64,000 nt of DNA, taken from Aestuariibaculum sediminum (GTDB lineage Bacteria > Bacteroidota > Bacteroidia > Flavobacteriales > Flavobacteriaceae). Location of the stretch: positions 186,001 through 250,000 of the forward strand of contig NZ_JACVXB010000001.1 of NCBI RefSeq assembly GCF_014596945.1, given 5' to 3'. A model generated the notes under the pieces. That model ran no database searches, was not told the origin of the DNA, and saw nothing but the letters and a program-made list of their open reading frames with translations. A program made the translations under genes and the position numbers. The stretch's first letter is position 1. Each line of letters opens with the position of its first letter. Below, in pieces: positions 28,466 to 37,498 of the stretch.

Positions 28466-29302
28466 TTAAAACTTAATGTTTAATTCCTTTTGTTTCGCTC
28501 CTTCAGAAGTATTGAATTCAATAATCCAGGCTTCGCCCTTTTTATAAATTATCGCATTCTCTCCGTTAACCAGAAATAAATTTGGTTGTGCTGTTTTAGT
28601 TAATTTGTAAACCACTTTTGGCGTAGCGTCTACTAATTGATATCCATTCTCAATTTCTTGAGCATACAACACATTAGTGGTAACTTTATCTTCAACAGAA
28701 ACCTCTTCTTTTTCAGGTTGTTTTTCAGAAGTTGAAACAACTGGAACAACCGCTGTAGATGCAACGGATTCTTTTGCCTTTAATGCTTCCAATTCTTCTT
28801 TTAACTGCTGAATCTCCTGTTCGGTATTTGTTGTTTGATTTGTTGTTTCTGCAACAGTTTGCGCTACCGGCTCATACGTATAATTTAGAGCTTCTATGTC
28901 TTTAAAAGCATCCCGTATGGCTTCGTTATATGCCTTTTTATATTCCTTTTCCCGACTTTCTCCAAATTCTGTTGTTAGTAACACCACATCGTTACAATCC
29001 TTTAATTCTATAGACACTTTAGTTTTAAACAATCCCGAATCTTTAATAGCATCCGATTTTAAAGCTAAACATCGATTCATTTTTAAATCTTCAGGATACG
29101 ATTCGCCTTCCATTACTGCTTTAAAGCCATATTTTTCAAATAAAAATTTGGTTAAAGAATTCGCCTGATATTGATCCTTTTCTCTTAAAAAATCATATTT
29201 ATTGGGAACAATAACATATTTATAAGCATTCAAATTGGCTTGAGCCATGGCGCTTACAGTAAGTAAACACGTTATAATGAGAGATAAAAATTTAGTTTTC
29301 AT
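28466..29302 (-). CDS. secreted protein of unknown function, third gene of an envelope operon
   Basis: This 278-aa protein has a clear signal peptide (about residues 1-20, ending AMAQA). The globular region 25-140 begins YKYVIVPNKYDFLREKDQYQ, a pattern I associate with flavobacterial conserved hypothetical proteins. A glutamate-rich stretch at about 160-180 (EIQQLKEELEALKAKE) is a probable coiled coil. A C-terminal beta-rich piece with KGEAWIIEF follows. It overlaps the preceding gene by 11 bp, so it is translated with it. Probably periplasmic or surface-anchored through the barrel protein encoded upstream. Function unknown. Confidence 0.7.
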   Translation of the reverse strand: MKTKFLSLIITCLLTVSAMAQANLNAYKYVIVPNKYDFLREKDQYQANSLTKFLFEKYGFKAVMEGESYPEDLKMNRCLALKSDAIKDSGLFKTKVSIELKDCNDVVLLTTEFGESREKEYKKAYNEAIRDAFKDIEALNYTYEPVAQTVAETTNQTTNTEQEIQQLKEELEALKAKESVASTAVVPVVSTSEKQPEKEEVSVEDKVTTNVLYAQEIENGYQLVDATPKVVYKLTKTAQPNLFLVNGENAIIYKKGEAWIIEFNTSEGAKQKELNIKF

Positions 29303-30704
29303 TTTTATTAAATATATAATTAAATCCTATTTGTAAAGATACATTTTGTGCATCATATAAGTTTTTGTACTGTAATAAATTATCTGCTAAAAGATAAAAT
29401 TGTACACCGGCAAATTGCGAAGAAAGACCAAGCCCTAAATTATAAAACGAATACGAATCTACGGTATACGTTCCTTTTACTTGTAGACCTTTAAACAGCC
29501 TTCTGTAATAATATGCTGTTAATGCAACCTGCGGTTGTTTCGGTCTAAATATACTATATAATTGTAATCCAACAGCATTTTGATACTCTAAATCTTCGGT
29601 AAGACAATCGCAATCTCTGCCTCTATTCTTTCCAAAGGCATAATTTACGGAAGCATTTAGTTTAACCGGACGCCAAGTAGTATATTTTGTATTTGTAGTA
29701 TCTACAGTAAACAATTCTGAAAACTCATCTTCAATATTACTCCAGTAATCGTCTGCGGTTTCATTTTCATCCAAACTTGGAAAAAACGGGTTTATTCCTT
29801 CATATTCAAACCTTCCATTTACACCATAATTTTCAACATCTTTACTGTGTCTTATAAAGCCAATATCTGCTACGCTACCATCTATAGTCCATTGGTCGGT
29901 TAGGCGATACGTAAATCCAGCATCTAATCCTAATCCTAAGTTTCCCCCAAAAAACAAGCGCTTTTTAAACGTATCTATGTCGTTTGGTAAATCGGAATTA
30001 TCGTCTTCTAATAAGCTGGCTAAACCAGATGTTCGAAGGCTCATATTTAAATCGAAAATATGCTTATACCTATTATTATCCCCTGGAGTTGTAACAAAAT
30101 AACCACTATTTTTAACCGAGTTTATATTAACAACACTGGAGTATAATTTTCCTCTAACGCCAAAAGTAAACGCTTTATTCACCTTTTTATTATACCCTAC
30201 ATGAAAAACAGAAAGCGCTTCGCCTGATACTTTTAAATGACCTGCGTTATACCGTCGATTAATATTATCGGCATTTCCTTCTAAAACCAAAATAGCATAA
30301 TCCTTTGGAAAATAAGTGATAATATCTGTCTCCTGATAAAATCCAAAACTTATATATTCATTTTTTTCAAAGCTATTCCCAAAGGCAAATCCTCCCGAAA
30401 AAATATCGACTTGTTCGTTAATCGTAACAAAGTCGTTAGATTTCATACTGTAAACGGCATTTTGAAGTTTTGTGTTAAAATTAATATCATTATTTGCAAA
30501 AATATCGTAGACCGTAGCTTCCGATGTTCCTGCATTTGCATGAATATGCGATATTAAGGGTATTCCAAAATACCAATCGTTTTTAACCTCAGCTCCTGGA
30601 TTTAAGAGTAACGATTGGGGAATATCGTTAAAACCATAAAGCAGTTGCTTGTTTTGGGCAACTGTTAATTGAACCAGCAATACTATTATAACAAATAACC
30701 TCAC
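29292..30704 (-). CDS. predicted outer-membrane beta-barrel protein
   Basis: This 470-aa protein has a signal peptide of about 17 residues (ending VAQ) and long alternating hydrophobic/polar strands. It starts GFNDIPQSLLLNPGAEVKND and contains FGIPLISHIHANAG, a pattern of barrel proteins I loosely associate with the DUF5723 or FadL/PorV-like group. It ends in a beta strand (LQIGFNYIF). It overlaps the lipoprotein gene upstream by 4 bp (ATGA type) and the downstream gene by 11 bp. It probably anchors or transports for these two partners. Function is not known. Confidence 0.7.
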   Translation of the reverse strand: MRLFVIIVLLVQLTVAQNKQLLYGFNDIPQSLLLNPGAEVKNDWYFGIPLISHIHANAGTSEATVYDIFANNDINFNTKLQNAVYSMKSNDFVTINEQVDIFSGGFAFGNSFEKNEYISFGFYQETDIITYFPKDYAILVLEGNADNINRRYNAGHLKVSGEALSVFHVGYNKKVNKAFTFGVRGKLYSSVVNINSVKNSGYFVTTPGDNNRYKHIFDLNMSLRTSGLASLLEDDNSDLPNDIDTFKKRLFFGGNLGLGLDAGFTYRLTDQWTIDGSVADIGFIRHSKDVENYGVNGRFEYEGINPFFPSLDENETADDYWSNIEDEFSELFTVDTTNTKYTTWRPVKLNASVNYAFGKNRGRDCDCLTEDLEYQNAVGLQLYSIFRPKQPQVALTAYYYRRLFKGLQVKGTYTVDSYSFYNLGLGLSSQFAGVQFYLLADNLLQYKNLYDAQNVSLQIGFNYIFNKNEN

Positions 30705-31240
30705 AACGTATTTTTAATTTGAAAATAAACCTTTGCGAACGATTGTAATTGTATGCGCCCGGGTGTATTTTGGTTAATTGTATTATTGGATGGGGGTAAT
30801 TGAAGTGTAAAATATATTTGATAGGAATTTTTTAAAGCATCAAGAGTACTATTTTCAAAAGTTTCAGTGAATGAATTTACTGAATTCGCTGGCTGATTTA
30901 TTACAAATGTATGTTGTACCTGCCCTAATTGATCCACAAAATCCAGTTGTATATTAAAATTACGGCTAATGGTATTATTAAGTTCAAAATTTAAATCTAT
31001 CCGAATAACCTCATCGTTTAACACTTCATCTTCAAAAAAGTTAACCAATATAAAATCTTGTGTAAATGTCACCTCCTGACCGTTATCTAGAAACCGACTA
31101 GCTGGCTCATCTAAGTAAATAAAACTGGTTTCGAAAACCGGATTGATTTCGAAATCATTGATTTGATCAAAATCCACATCCTTGGTACAAGCATACTGCA
31201 ATACCATAAACAAGATGATAATAACATTATATCTTTTCAT
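30701..31240 (-). CDS. lipoprotein of unknown function, first gene of an envelope operon
   Basis: This 179-aa lipoprotein has the lipobox LQYAC with Cys18 followed by TKDVDFDQ. The mature domain is beta-rich and has no recognised motif. It is the first of three genes with overlapping ends (lipoprotein, barrel, secreted coiled-coil protein), a layout that suggests a single envelope complex. Confidence 0.7.
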   Translation of the reverse strand: MKRYNVIIILFMVLQYACTKDVDFDQINDFEINPVFETSFIYLDEPASRFLDNGQEVTFTQDFILVNFFEDEVLNDEVIRIDLNFELNNTISRNFNIQLDFVDQLGQVQHTFVINQPANSVNSFTETFENSTLDALKNSYQIYFTLQLPPSNNTINQNTPGRIQLQSFAKVYFQIKNTL

Positions 31241-31289
31241 AGGAAGGGTGTTTCTTTATTTTAAACGAGATTATCATGTGGCTAGTATA

Positions 31290-31976
31290 TTATAAATATT
31301 GCAAGAGATCTTTTAAGTTATTTACATGCTTAATATTCATATCGACCGTTTTATTGAATTCATTAAAATAGATAACGTCCATACCAATATTTAATGCACC
31401 TAAAATATCGGCTTCAAAACCATCTCCGATCATAACACTGTTTTCTACTTTAGTATTGGCTTGTTGCAAAGCGTAATGAAAAATTTTTGGATTTGGCTTT
31501 TTTACACCAACGGATTCTCCATTGGTAATGGTTTTAAAATAGTGATGAATATTAGACTTTTTTAATTTTTTGGTTTGAACTTCTTCAAATCCGTTAGAAA
31601 GAATATGTAAATTGTAACGTGGCGATAGATATTCTAATACTTCAATCGTATAATCAAATAAATAGTTATGATCCGTTAAATAAGTAATATAATCATCCGA
31701 AAGTTTATGAATTATCTCGGTTTGTAATTGCATATTTAACGCTGTAAAAGTGTCGTTTAGCCTTCCAAATCGCATTAAAGCTTTGTCTACCTTTTCATCG
31801 CGATACAATTTCCAATACTGCAAGTTAATCGCTTTGTAATGTCTTAAAAATTCTTTTAAATTGACATCAATACCATTTAATGTCAAAATTTTCTCAAAGG
31901 CGAGTTCTGAATTTCTATCGAAATCCCACAACGTATGATCTAAATCAAAAAATATATCGGTTATATTATTAGTCAT
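31290..31976 (-). CDS. yjjG: YjjG-like HAD-family nucleotidase
   Basis: This 228-aa HAD hydrolase has motif I DLDHTLWDF (nucleophile Asp11, acid Asp13), motif II in HILSNGFEE, the lysine of GVKKPNPKIF (motif III) and motif IV MIGDGFEADI. The DLDHTLWDF form and the length match the YjjG group, which dephosphorylates non-canonical pyrimidine nucleotides such as 5-halo-dUMP. It overlaps the upstream deacetylase-like gene by 8 bp and is the last gene of a radC-led operon. Confidence 0.85.
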   Translation of the reverse strand: MTNNITDIFFDLDHTLWDFDRNSELAFEKILTLNGIDVNLKEFLRHYKAINLQYWKLYRDEKVDKALMRFGRLNDTFTALNMQLQTEIIHKLSDDYITYLTDHNYLFDYTIEVLEYLSPRYNLHILSNGFEEVQTKKLKKSNIHHYFKTITNGESVGVKKPNPKIFHYALQQANTKVENSVMIGDGFEADILGALNIGMDVIYFNEFNKTVDMNIKHVNNLKDLLQYL

Positions 31977-33267
31977 TAGGAGCGTCTAAAATAATATTAA
32001 ACAATTCTTTAAACCCTTGCCAACGGTTAATATCGCTAAAAGTATAATTATGAAATATCGGTACAAATTCACCATTTACTTGCTTTACTTGCGCAATTAT
32101 TTCATTCAACGCCTTTTTCTTATCCAATAGCGATTGCTTTTTAAGTAAGGCATAATCAAGCACATGATAGGCGTTAATTTTTAGAGGTGTTTGTATCTCA
32201 TAATCTAAATCATAAAACAAAAATGGAGTACAAGTCCCTGAACGAAATCCCATATAATTTACATAGCCCATGGTGTAATCTTCTAAAATTTCATGTTCAA
32301 TTAAATTCCTGTAGGATTCAGGTAAGTTTAATTTTGAAAAAGACTGCCTTGAGGCTTTCAAGGGTCTATTTAATATATCTTCTATACGTATTTTTTCCTT
32401 TTTTAAAACCTCGGTATTTTCTAAAGCAAAATACGAGGCTTTTAAACCGACATCGCAATAATCGGCAATATGCTTTATTAAAGAAATGAAATGTTTACTG
32501 TTTGGGTTTGTTCCTTTATCGTAAGTTGAAAAATCGCCCAGCAAAAAGAAGAATAAGAATTTATAATTGCTTTGTTTTTGCTTGTTAATAATATATTTAA
32601 AGGTATCGTAAGGATCGTGCTGTAGCCCAAACACCACCATAAACCTATTGTAGAGGGTTTTAAATTTTAAATTAAAAAGTTCCTTTAAAGTCCCCCCTAT
32701 GCCACGCAAAACCCCTTTTAATTTAAAATGATATACGGTAGGAACATCAATAATAGGTTTTATTGAAAACTTACGAGTAGGAAAGTTAAAATCTGTAAAC
32801 TGCTGCTGTAGCGCCTCTTTAAATTTAAATGCCCAAATATCGACTACAGGCTGATGTAAAAAGCCTTCTTTAAAAGCAAGACTTTCAGTGGCCAAAAATC
32901 TTCCGAACTCATCTTTCACATGCGGAAGATATTCTTCATATCTCGAAAGCAAATAAAAGGAAGCCGCAAAAATATCGAACGGAATCGCACTTTTATCCCC
33001 ATTATGAAAGAAACACCTGGTTTCGTCCCACGGCATGACATTAACCTCAATATCATTGAGTCCTTGCTCAAATAAAATTTCATGATTCTTTATAAAGAAC
33101 TCATTTCCCAATTGTTGTTTAGTATACGACATTTTTAAACTGTCGTGTGCAATAAAATTCTCTATTTGAGTTGTAAAATCCACCTCAATCCCTAACACAC
33201 GCGTACATATGTGTTTAAAAACATATTTTAACCGAGGCGTAATTTTATGTGTGTAAACTAAAAGCAT
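31969..33267 (-). CDS. polysaccharide deacetylase family protein, possibly catalytically inactive
   Basis: This 432-aa protein resembles the flavobacterial group with an N-terminal accessory domain (MLLVYTHKITPRLKYVFKHI) followed by a NodB-like deacetylase fold from about residue 165. As I recall the group, the metal-binding Asp pair lies in a DIDxA-type motif and a His in GIHPSY. Here the matching positions read IIDVPTVYHF and VGLKASYF, so one Asp and the His seem lost. The later blocks SRQSFSKLNLPESYRNLI and GFRSGTCTPFLFYDLD are kept. It has no signal peptide and lies 27 nt after radC. Confidence 0.7.
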   Translation of the reverse strand: MLLVYTHKITPRLKYVFKHICTRVLGIEVDFTTQIENFIAHDSLKMSYTKQQLGNEFFIKNHEILFEQGLNDIEVNVMPWDETRCFFHNGDKSAIPFDIFAASFYLLSRYEEYLPHVKDEFGRFLATESLAFKEGFLHQPVVDIWAFKFKEALQQQFTDFNFPTRKFSIKPIIDVPTVYHFKLKGVLRGIGGTLKELFNLKFKTLYNRFMVVFGLQHDPYDTFKYIINKQKQSNYKFLFFFLLGDFSTYDKGTNPNSKHFISLIKHIADYCDVGLKASYFALENTEVLKKEKIRIEDILNRPLKASRQSFSKLNLPESYRNLIEHEILEDYTMGYVNYMGFRSGTCTPFLFYDLDYEIQTPLKINAYHVLDYALLKKQSLLDKKKALNEIIAQVKQVNGEFVPIFHNYTFSDINRWQGFKELFNIILDAPND

Positions 33268-33294
33268 GGAAAATACAAATAAGTTAAAACAAAG

Positions 33295-33993
33295 TTATAG
33301 AATTCCTTCGTCTGCAAAACTAAAGTATGCATTTTCTGTTATAATAAGGTGATCTAAAACTTTTATATCTATGCTTTGTGCTGCTGTTTTTAATTTATTA
33401 GTGATTTGTTTATCGGCTTCGCTGGGTTTTAACGTTCCCGATGGGTGGTTATGCGATAATATCAAACTTGTAGCTCCCACTTCTAAAGCATTTTTTAATA
33501 CCAGGCGGACATCAACCAAAGTTCCAGTGATCCCTCCTTTACTTAGTTGATTTTGTTGAATTATTTTATTTGAATTATTTAGATAAATAATCCAGAATTC
33601 CTCATGTTGTAAATCTCCTATTATAGGCTGCATGACTTCAAAAACAGCAAGACTGGAAGTAATTTTCTTTTTCTCTAAAGCCTCTTCTCCTCGTCTACGT
33701 CGTCCTAATTCTAAAGCAGCTGCAATGGTTACCGCTTTTGCTTCGCCAATACCCTTAAACTGCATAAGCTGTTTGATGCTTAGTTTTCCTAAGGCACTTA
33801 AGTTGTTATCTACACTAGATAAAATGCGCTTACACAACGCGACAGCACTTTCCTCACGGTTACCAGACCCAATTAAAATAGCAACTAGTTCGGCATCGCT
33901 TAAAGCAAACCTACCTTTATACAGCATTTTTTCGCGAGGCTGATCGTCTTGGCTCCAGTTTTTTATAGAAAAAGATGTTGATTTTTCTTGCAT
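33295..33993 (-). CDS. radC: RadC-like JAB-domain protein
   Basis: This 232-aa protein of the RadC family has an N-terminal helix-hairpin-helix (QFKGIGEAKAVTIAAALELG, about 78-97) and a C-terminal JAB/MPN domain with the metal motif SHNHPSGTLKPSEAD. Ligands are His181, His183 and Asp194. Despite its name, a DNA-repair role is not established. The family is common in chromosomes and mobile elements alike. Here it heads an operon with a deacetylase-like gene and yjjG, in an ordinary chromosomal setting. Confidence 0.93.
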   Translation of the reverse strand: MQEKSTSFSIKNWSQDDQPREKMLYKGRFALSDAELVAILIGSGNREESAVALCKRILSSVDNNLSALGKLSIKQLMQFKGIGEAKAVTIAAALELGRRRRGEEALEKKKITSSLAVFEVMQPIIGDLQHEEFWIIYLNNSNKIIQQNQLSKGGITGTLVDVRLVLKNALEVGATSLILSHNHPSGTLKPSEADKQITNKLKTAAQSIDIKVLDHLIITENAYFSFADEGIL

Positions 33994-34046
33994 TTAGTAA
34001 ATATAAATATTGTAAATTTATAAACCATCACCAAACCCTAATAATT

Positions 34047-34934
34047 ATGAAGCCATTAAGAAAGGAAGACATCCAACAGGAAGTTTTTGATTTATACGAC
34101 GATTACGCCCACAACAAAATCGATCGACGACAATTTGTTGAAAAGCTTTCGGTATTTGCCGTTGGTGGTATTACCATAACATCGCTTTTAAGTTTTATAT
34201 CTCCTAACTATGTCGACACATTACTGGTGGATCCGAAAGACTCAAAACTAAATTCCGATTATATTACTTATGAATCCCCTCAGGGAGGTGGCACCATAAA
34301 AGGCTTGTTATCGATGCCTAAAAAGACAAAAGAAAAACTTCCAGGAATTATAGTAGTACATGAAAATCGTGGTTTAAACCCATACATAGAAGATGTAGGG
34401 CGTCGTGCTGCCATTGAAGGTTTTATCTCATTAGCTCCAGATGCCTTGACTCCATTAGGAGGATATCCTGGAAACGATGATGATGGGCGTGCTTTGCAAC
34501 GACAACGCGATCGCTATGAGATGTTGGAAGATTTTATTGCTGCTTATAATTACTTAAAAAATCATAAAAACTGTAATGGTAAAATTGGAGTAGTCGGATT
34601 TTGTTTTGGAGGCTGGATTGCGAATATGATGGCCGTTAAAGTACCAACGCTTTCTGCAGCAGTGCCTTTTTATGGCGGACAACCATCGGCTGAAGATACG
34701 GCCAAAATAAAAGCGCCTTTATTAATTCAGTATGCCGAATTAGATACTCGCGTGAATGCTGGCTGGCAAGCCTATGAAGCCGCTTTAAAAGAGTACAATA
34801 AAACCTACACAACCTACATTTATCCTGGTGTTAATCATGGGTTTCATAATAATACAACGCCTAGATACGACGAGGCCGCCGCCACCTTAGCTTGGAAACG
34901 AACCATTGATTTTTTTAAGAACAAACTCCAATAA
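34047..34934 (+). CDS. dienelactone hydrolase family protein with Tat-like signal
   Basis: This alpha/beta hydrolase is 295 aa from MKPLRKEDIQQEV. The catalytic triad is visible: Cys186 in GFCFGGW, Asp233 in AELDTRV and His264 in GVNHGF. HENRG (105-109) carries the glutamate typical of dienelactone hydrolases. A signal region with twin arginines at 27-28 (DRRQFVEKLSVFAVGG) precedes a hydrophobic stretch, so Tat export is likely. The unusually long N-region before the RR is common in this secreted subgroup. The physiological ester or lactone is unknown. It is divergent from radC with a 53-nt gap. Confidence 0.88.
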   Translation: MKPLRKEDIQQEVFDLYDDYAHNKIDRRQFVEKLSVFAVGGITITSLLSFISPNYVDTLLVDPKDSKLNSDYITYESPQGGGTIKGLLSMPKKTKEKLPGIIVVHENRGLNPYIEDVGRRAAIEGFISLAPDALTPLGGYPGNDDDGRALQRQRDRYEMLEDFIAAYNYLKNHKNCNGKIGVVGFCFGGWIANMMAVKVPTLSAAVPFYGGQPSAEDTAKIKAPLLIQYAELDTRVNAGWQAYEAALKEYNKTYTTYIYPGVNHGFHNNTTPRYDEAAATLAWKRTIDFFKNKLQ

Positions 34935-35024
34935 AACAATTCTTTTTGCAGTTTTTAACATTTATAATCTTATCAAATATTAATTAAAATGCATAAATTT
35001 ATAACACAGGTCAACCTTAATTTT

Positions 35025-37496
35025 ATGCATTTTAATTCTACACTAAAAGTCCTAAAAACCATTCTATTAACTTTTGTTCTAATATTATTTGGTTTTTTGT
35101 TTTCAAATGCACAAGAAATAGATAACGGTGTAGATTCCACTCTTGTAGCTGCACCAAAAGCGATTCCTTTAGCAGCAATTATTCAAAACATTGAAAAAAC
35201 CAATGAAGATCTTAACCTTGTTGAGCGTAAGTTAGAAGCCAGTAAAGCTGTTCATAAAATAGATTCGCTTTACCCTAAGTTCGCAACTTATATAGATAAA
35301 CAGCAGGAACAAACCGAAAAGGTTTTGAAATCGAACCCAAACCGACAAAAAATAGAAAACCTGTATACCAAATGGAATGGCCATCGTATTTATCTAAAAG
35401 GGATTGAAGACGATGTTAACGACTTTATATCGCGTAATACAAGGTTATTAGAAACGGTAGACTTACATTACAAAACCTGGAAATTAACTCTTGAAAATGC
35501 CAAAAATGAAGAAGCCCCTACAGAAATTCTAAATCGCATAACAGATTTAATTCAAGATATTAAAACATTAGAGGATAACATTATTAAGGAAAACAATACG
35601 GCCCTTAAACTTGAATCTAAAATAAATTTTAAGATTGAATTAATAAATGAGATTATGGAGAGTATTTTAACTTTAAAAAACTCTGAAGTCTACAATCTTT
35701 TTCACCTACGCCATAAGCCTTTATGGGCAGTATCATTTACAAAAAAAGAAACGAACGCAAGTAATTCCCTGTCCGACACGATATCTGAAAGTGTAAAAGA
35801 AAGTGGAAGCTTTATCAAAACCAACAAAAACTCCATCTACCTGTATTTAACATGGGTTTTGTTTATTGCCGGAATCATATATTTTCTAAAACGTGGATTT
35901 GAAAAATATAAATTTGAAGAAACCGATAAAAATCTTCAAATCTCAAAAGATGTTATATTAAAACATCCTACAGCGAGCACTGTTTTTCTGGCATTACTTA
36001 TTGCTTTTATATACTTTACAGGAACACCTAAATTATTTGAAAATATACTCGTTTTAGGATTACTTATCGCATCTTCATATGTGGTTAGACCACAAATAAA
36101 AACCCACTTCAAAAACCTGTATTACGTTATAACATTCTTTTATGTTTTAGACTCTATAAAAACCTATTTGTGGTTTCACTCAGGCTATTACAGAATATAC
36201 CTTTTAATTGAAGCCATTTTAATTGGTGTTGCCGTTTATCTGCTGTTTAAAAAACTTTTACATACAACAGATGATACTGTTAATTCATTCAGTAATTTTT
36301 TAATTAAACTGGCTCCATCGGTTTATATTCTGGTTTTTGTTGCGCTATCTTCTAACATTTTAGGGTATACAAACTTAACCGATATTACACTTAAAATATG
36401 CACACACATTGGTGTAATTACTGTTATTTTTTATAGCCTTTTACTAATTATAGAAGGCGTCTCTACAAGTTTAATTCACAGACATTTTAATGCTAAAGCT
36501 GTTATTGATTATGATAAAAAGTTAGCCTTAGAAATTAAATTGATGAAAATTATACGGATTATAGTGCTTTGCCTATGGTTTCTGTTTTTCCTGAACATGA
36601 TAGAAATTTTGCGTCCGTTAAGTGATTTCCTCAGAGATATCCTATCCGAACCCTATAAGCTAGGCTCTATTACATTCACAATAGGTTCAATTATTTCGTT
36701 TATTCTTATACTGGCCGCTTCATTTTTGCTAACAAGTTTAATTTCCTTTGTTATAGACGATGGTGATGGGGTACTTAAAGCATTGCGATTACCCAAAGGA
36801 ATTCCTGCCGCAATCTCTTTAGTGATTCGCTATTTAATAGTGGCTTTCGGATTTGTTTTTGCCCTATCTGCATTGGGCATGGATTTAAGCAAATTTAACC
36901 TGCTCGCTGGAGCCATGGGTATTGGTATTGGTTTTGGATTACAAACTATAATTTCAAATTTTGTTTCTGGATTAATTTTGGTCTTTGAACGCCCTATTTT
37001 GCAAGGCGATACTGTTGAAGTTGATAATTTACTGGGAACGGTACATAAAATTGGCGTACGCTCATCAAAAATAAGAACGTTTGATGGTGCCGAGGTTATT
37101 GTACCAAATTATAACCTTATGTCTAATAATTTAATTAACTGGACTTTATCAGACAACATAAAGCGCATCGACATACATATTGGAGCGACTTACGACGCAG
37201 ATCCAAATCGCGTCATTGAAATTCTTGCTAAAACTGGAGCAGAACATAAATTTGTTTTAAAAACTCCCCCCGCAAGAGCCTTATTCCTGGAGTTTGGTGA
37301 TAATTCTTTAAATTTCGTACTACAGTGCTGGGTGCATTACGAAGTTAGTTTGGTTACTAAAAGTGAGATTTCCGTTGCGGTATATAACGCGTTTAAAGAA
37401 GCAGGCATCGAAATCCCTTTCCCGCAACGCGATATTCATATAAAAAGCATGCCAATTAATAACATGCTTGATCAAGATAAATCTAATACAGATTAA
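35025..37496 (+). CDS. large MscS-family mechanosensitive channel
   Basis: This is a MscS-type tension-gated channel with a large N-terminal periplasmic region. From the chosen ATG it is 823 aa. It has a signal peptide ending FLFSNAQ, a helical coiled-coil periplasmic domain (about 60-240), multiple membrane helices, and the pore and vestibule signature GAMGIGIGFGLQTIISNFV followed by RPILQGDTVEV and VPNYNLMSNNLINW. A second in-frame ATG 36 nt upstream exists. Both sit in an ATGCAT context, so the start is uncertain. Its stop is 2 nt from the convergent mpl stop. Confidence 0.88.
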   Translation: MHFNSTLKVLKTILLTFVLILFGFLFSNAQEIDNGVDSTLVAAPKAIPLAAIIQNIEKTNEDLNLVERKLEASKAVHKIDSLYPKFATYIDKQQEQTEKVLKSNPNRQKIENLYTKWNGHRIYLKGIEDDVNDFISRNTRLLETVDLHYKTWKLTLENAKNEEAPTEILNRITDLIQDIKTLEDNIIKENNTALKLESKINFKIELINEIMESILTLKNSEVYNLFHLRHKPLWAVSFTKKETNASNSLSDTISESVKESGSFIKTNKNSIYLYLTWVLFIAGIIYFLKRGFEKYKFEETDKNLQISKDVILKHPTASTVFLALLIAFIYFTGTPKLFENILVLGLLIASSYVVRPQIKTHFKNLYYVITFFYVLDSIKTYLWFHSGYYRIYLLIEAILIGVAVYLLFKKLLHTTDDTVNSFSNFLIKLAPSVYILVFVALSSNILGYTNLTDITLKICTHIGVITVIFYSLLLIIEGVSTSLIHRHFNAKAVIDYDKKLALEIKLMKIIRIIVLCLWFLFFLNMIEILRPLSDFLRDILSEPYKLGSITFTIGSIISFILILAASFLLTSLISFVIDDGDGVLKALRLPKGIPAAISLVIRYLIVAFGFVFALSALGMDLSKFNLLAGAMGIGIGFGLQTIISNFVSGLILVFERPILQGDTVEVDNLLGTVHKIGVRSSKIRTFDGAEVIVPNYNLMSNNLINWTLSDNIKRIDIHIGATYDADPNRVIEILAKTGAEHKFVLKTPPARALFLEFGDNSLNFVLQCWVHYEVSLVTKSEISVAVYNAFKEAGIEIPFPQRDIHIKSMPINNMLDQDKSNTD

Positions 37497-37498
37497 CT

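Noticed and set aside
33295-33993. radC as a sign of a mobile or anti-phage island
   Set aside because: No integrase, IS, direct repeats or phage genes nearby; neighbours are chromosomal housekeeping genes. RadC is common outside islands.
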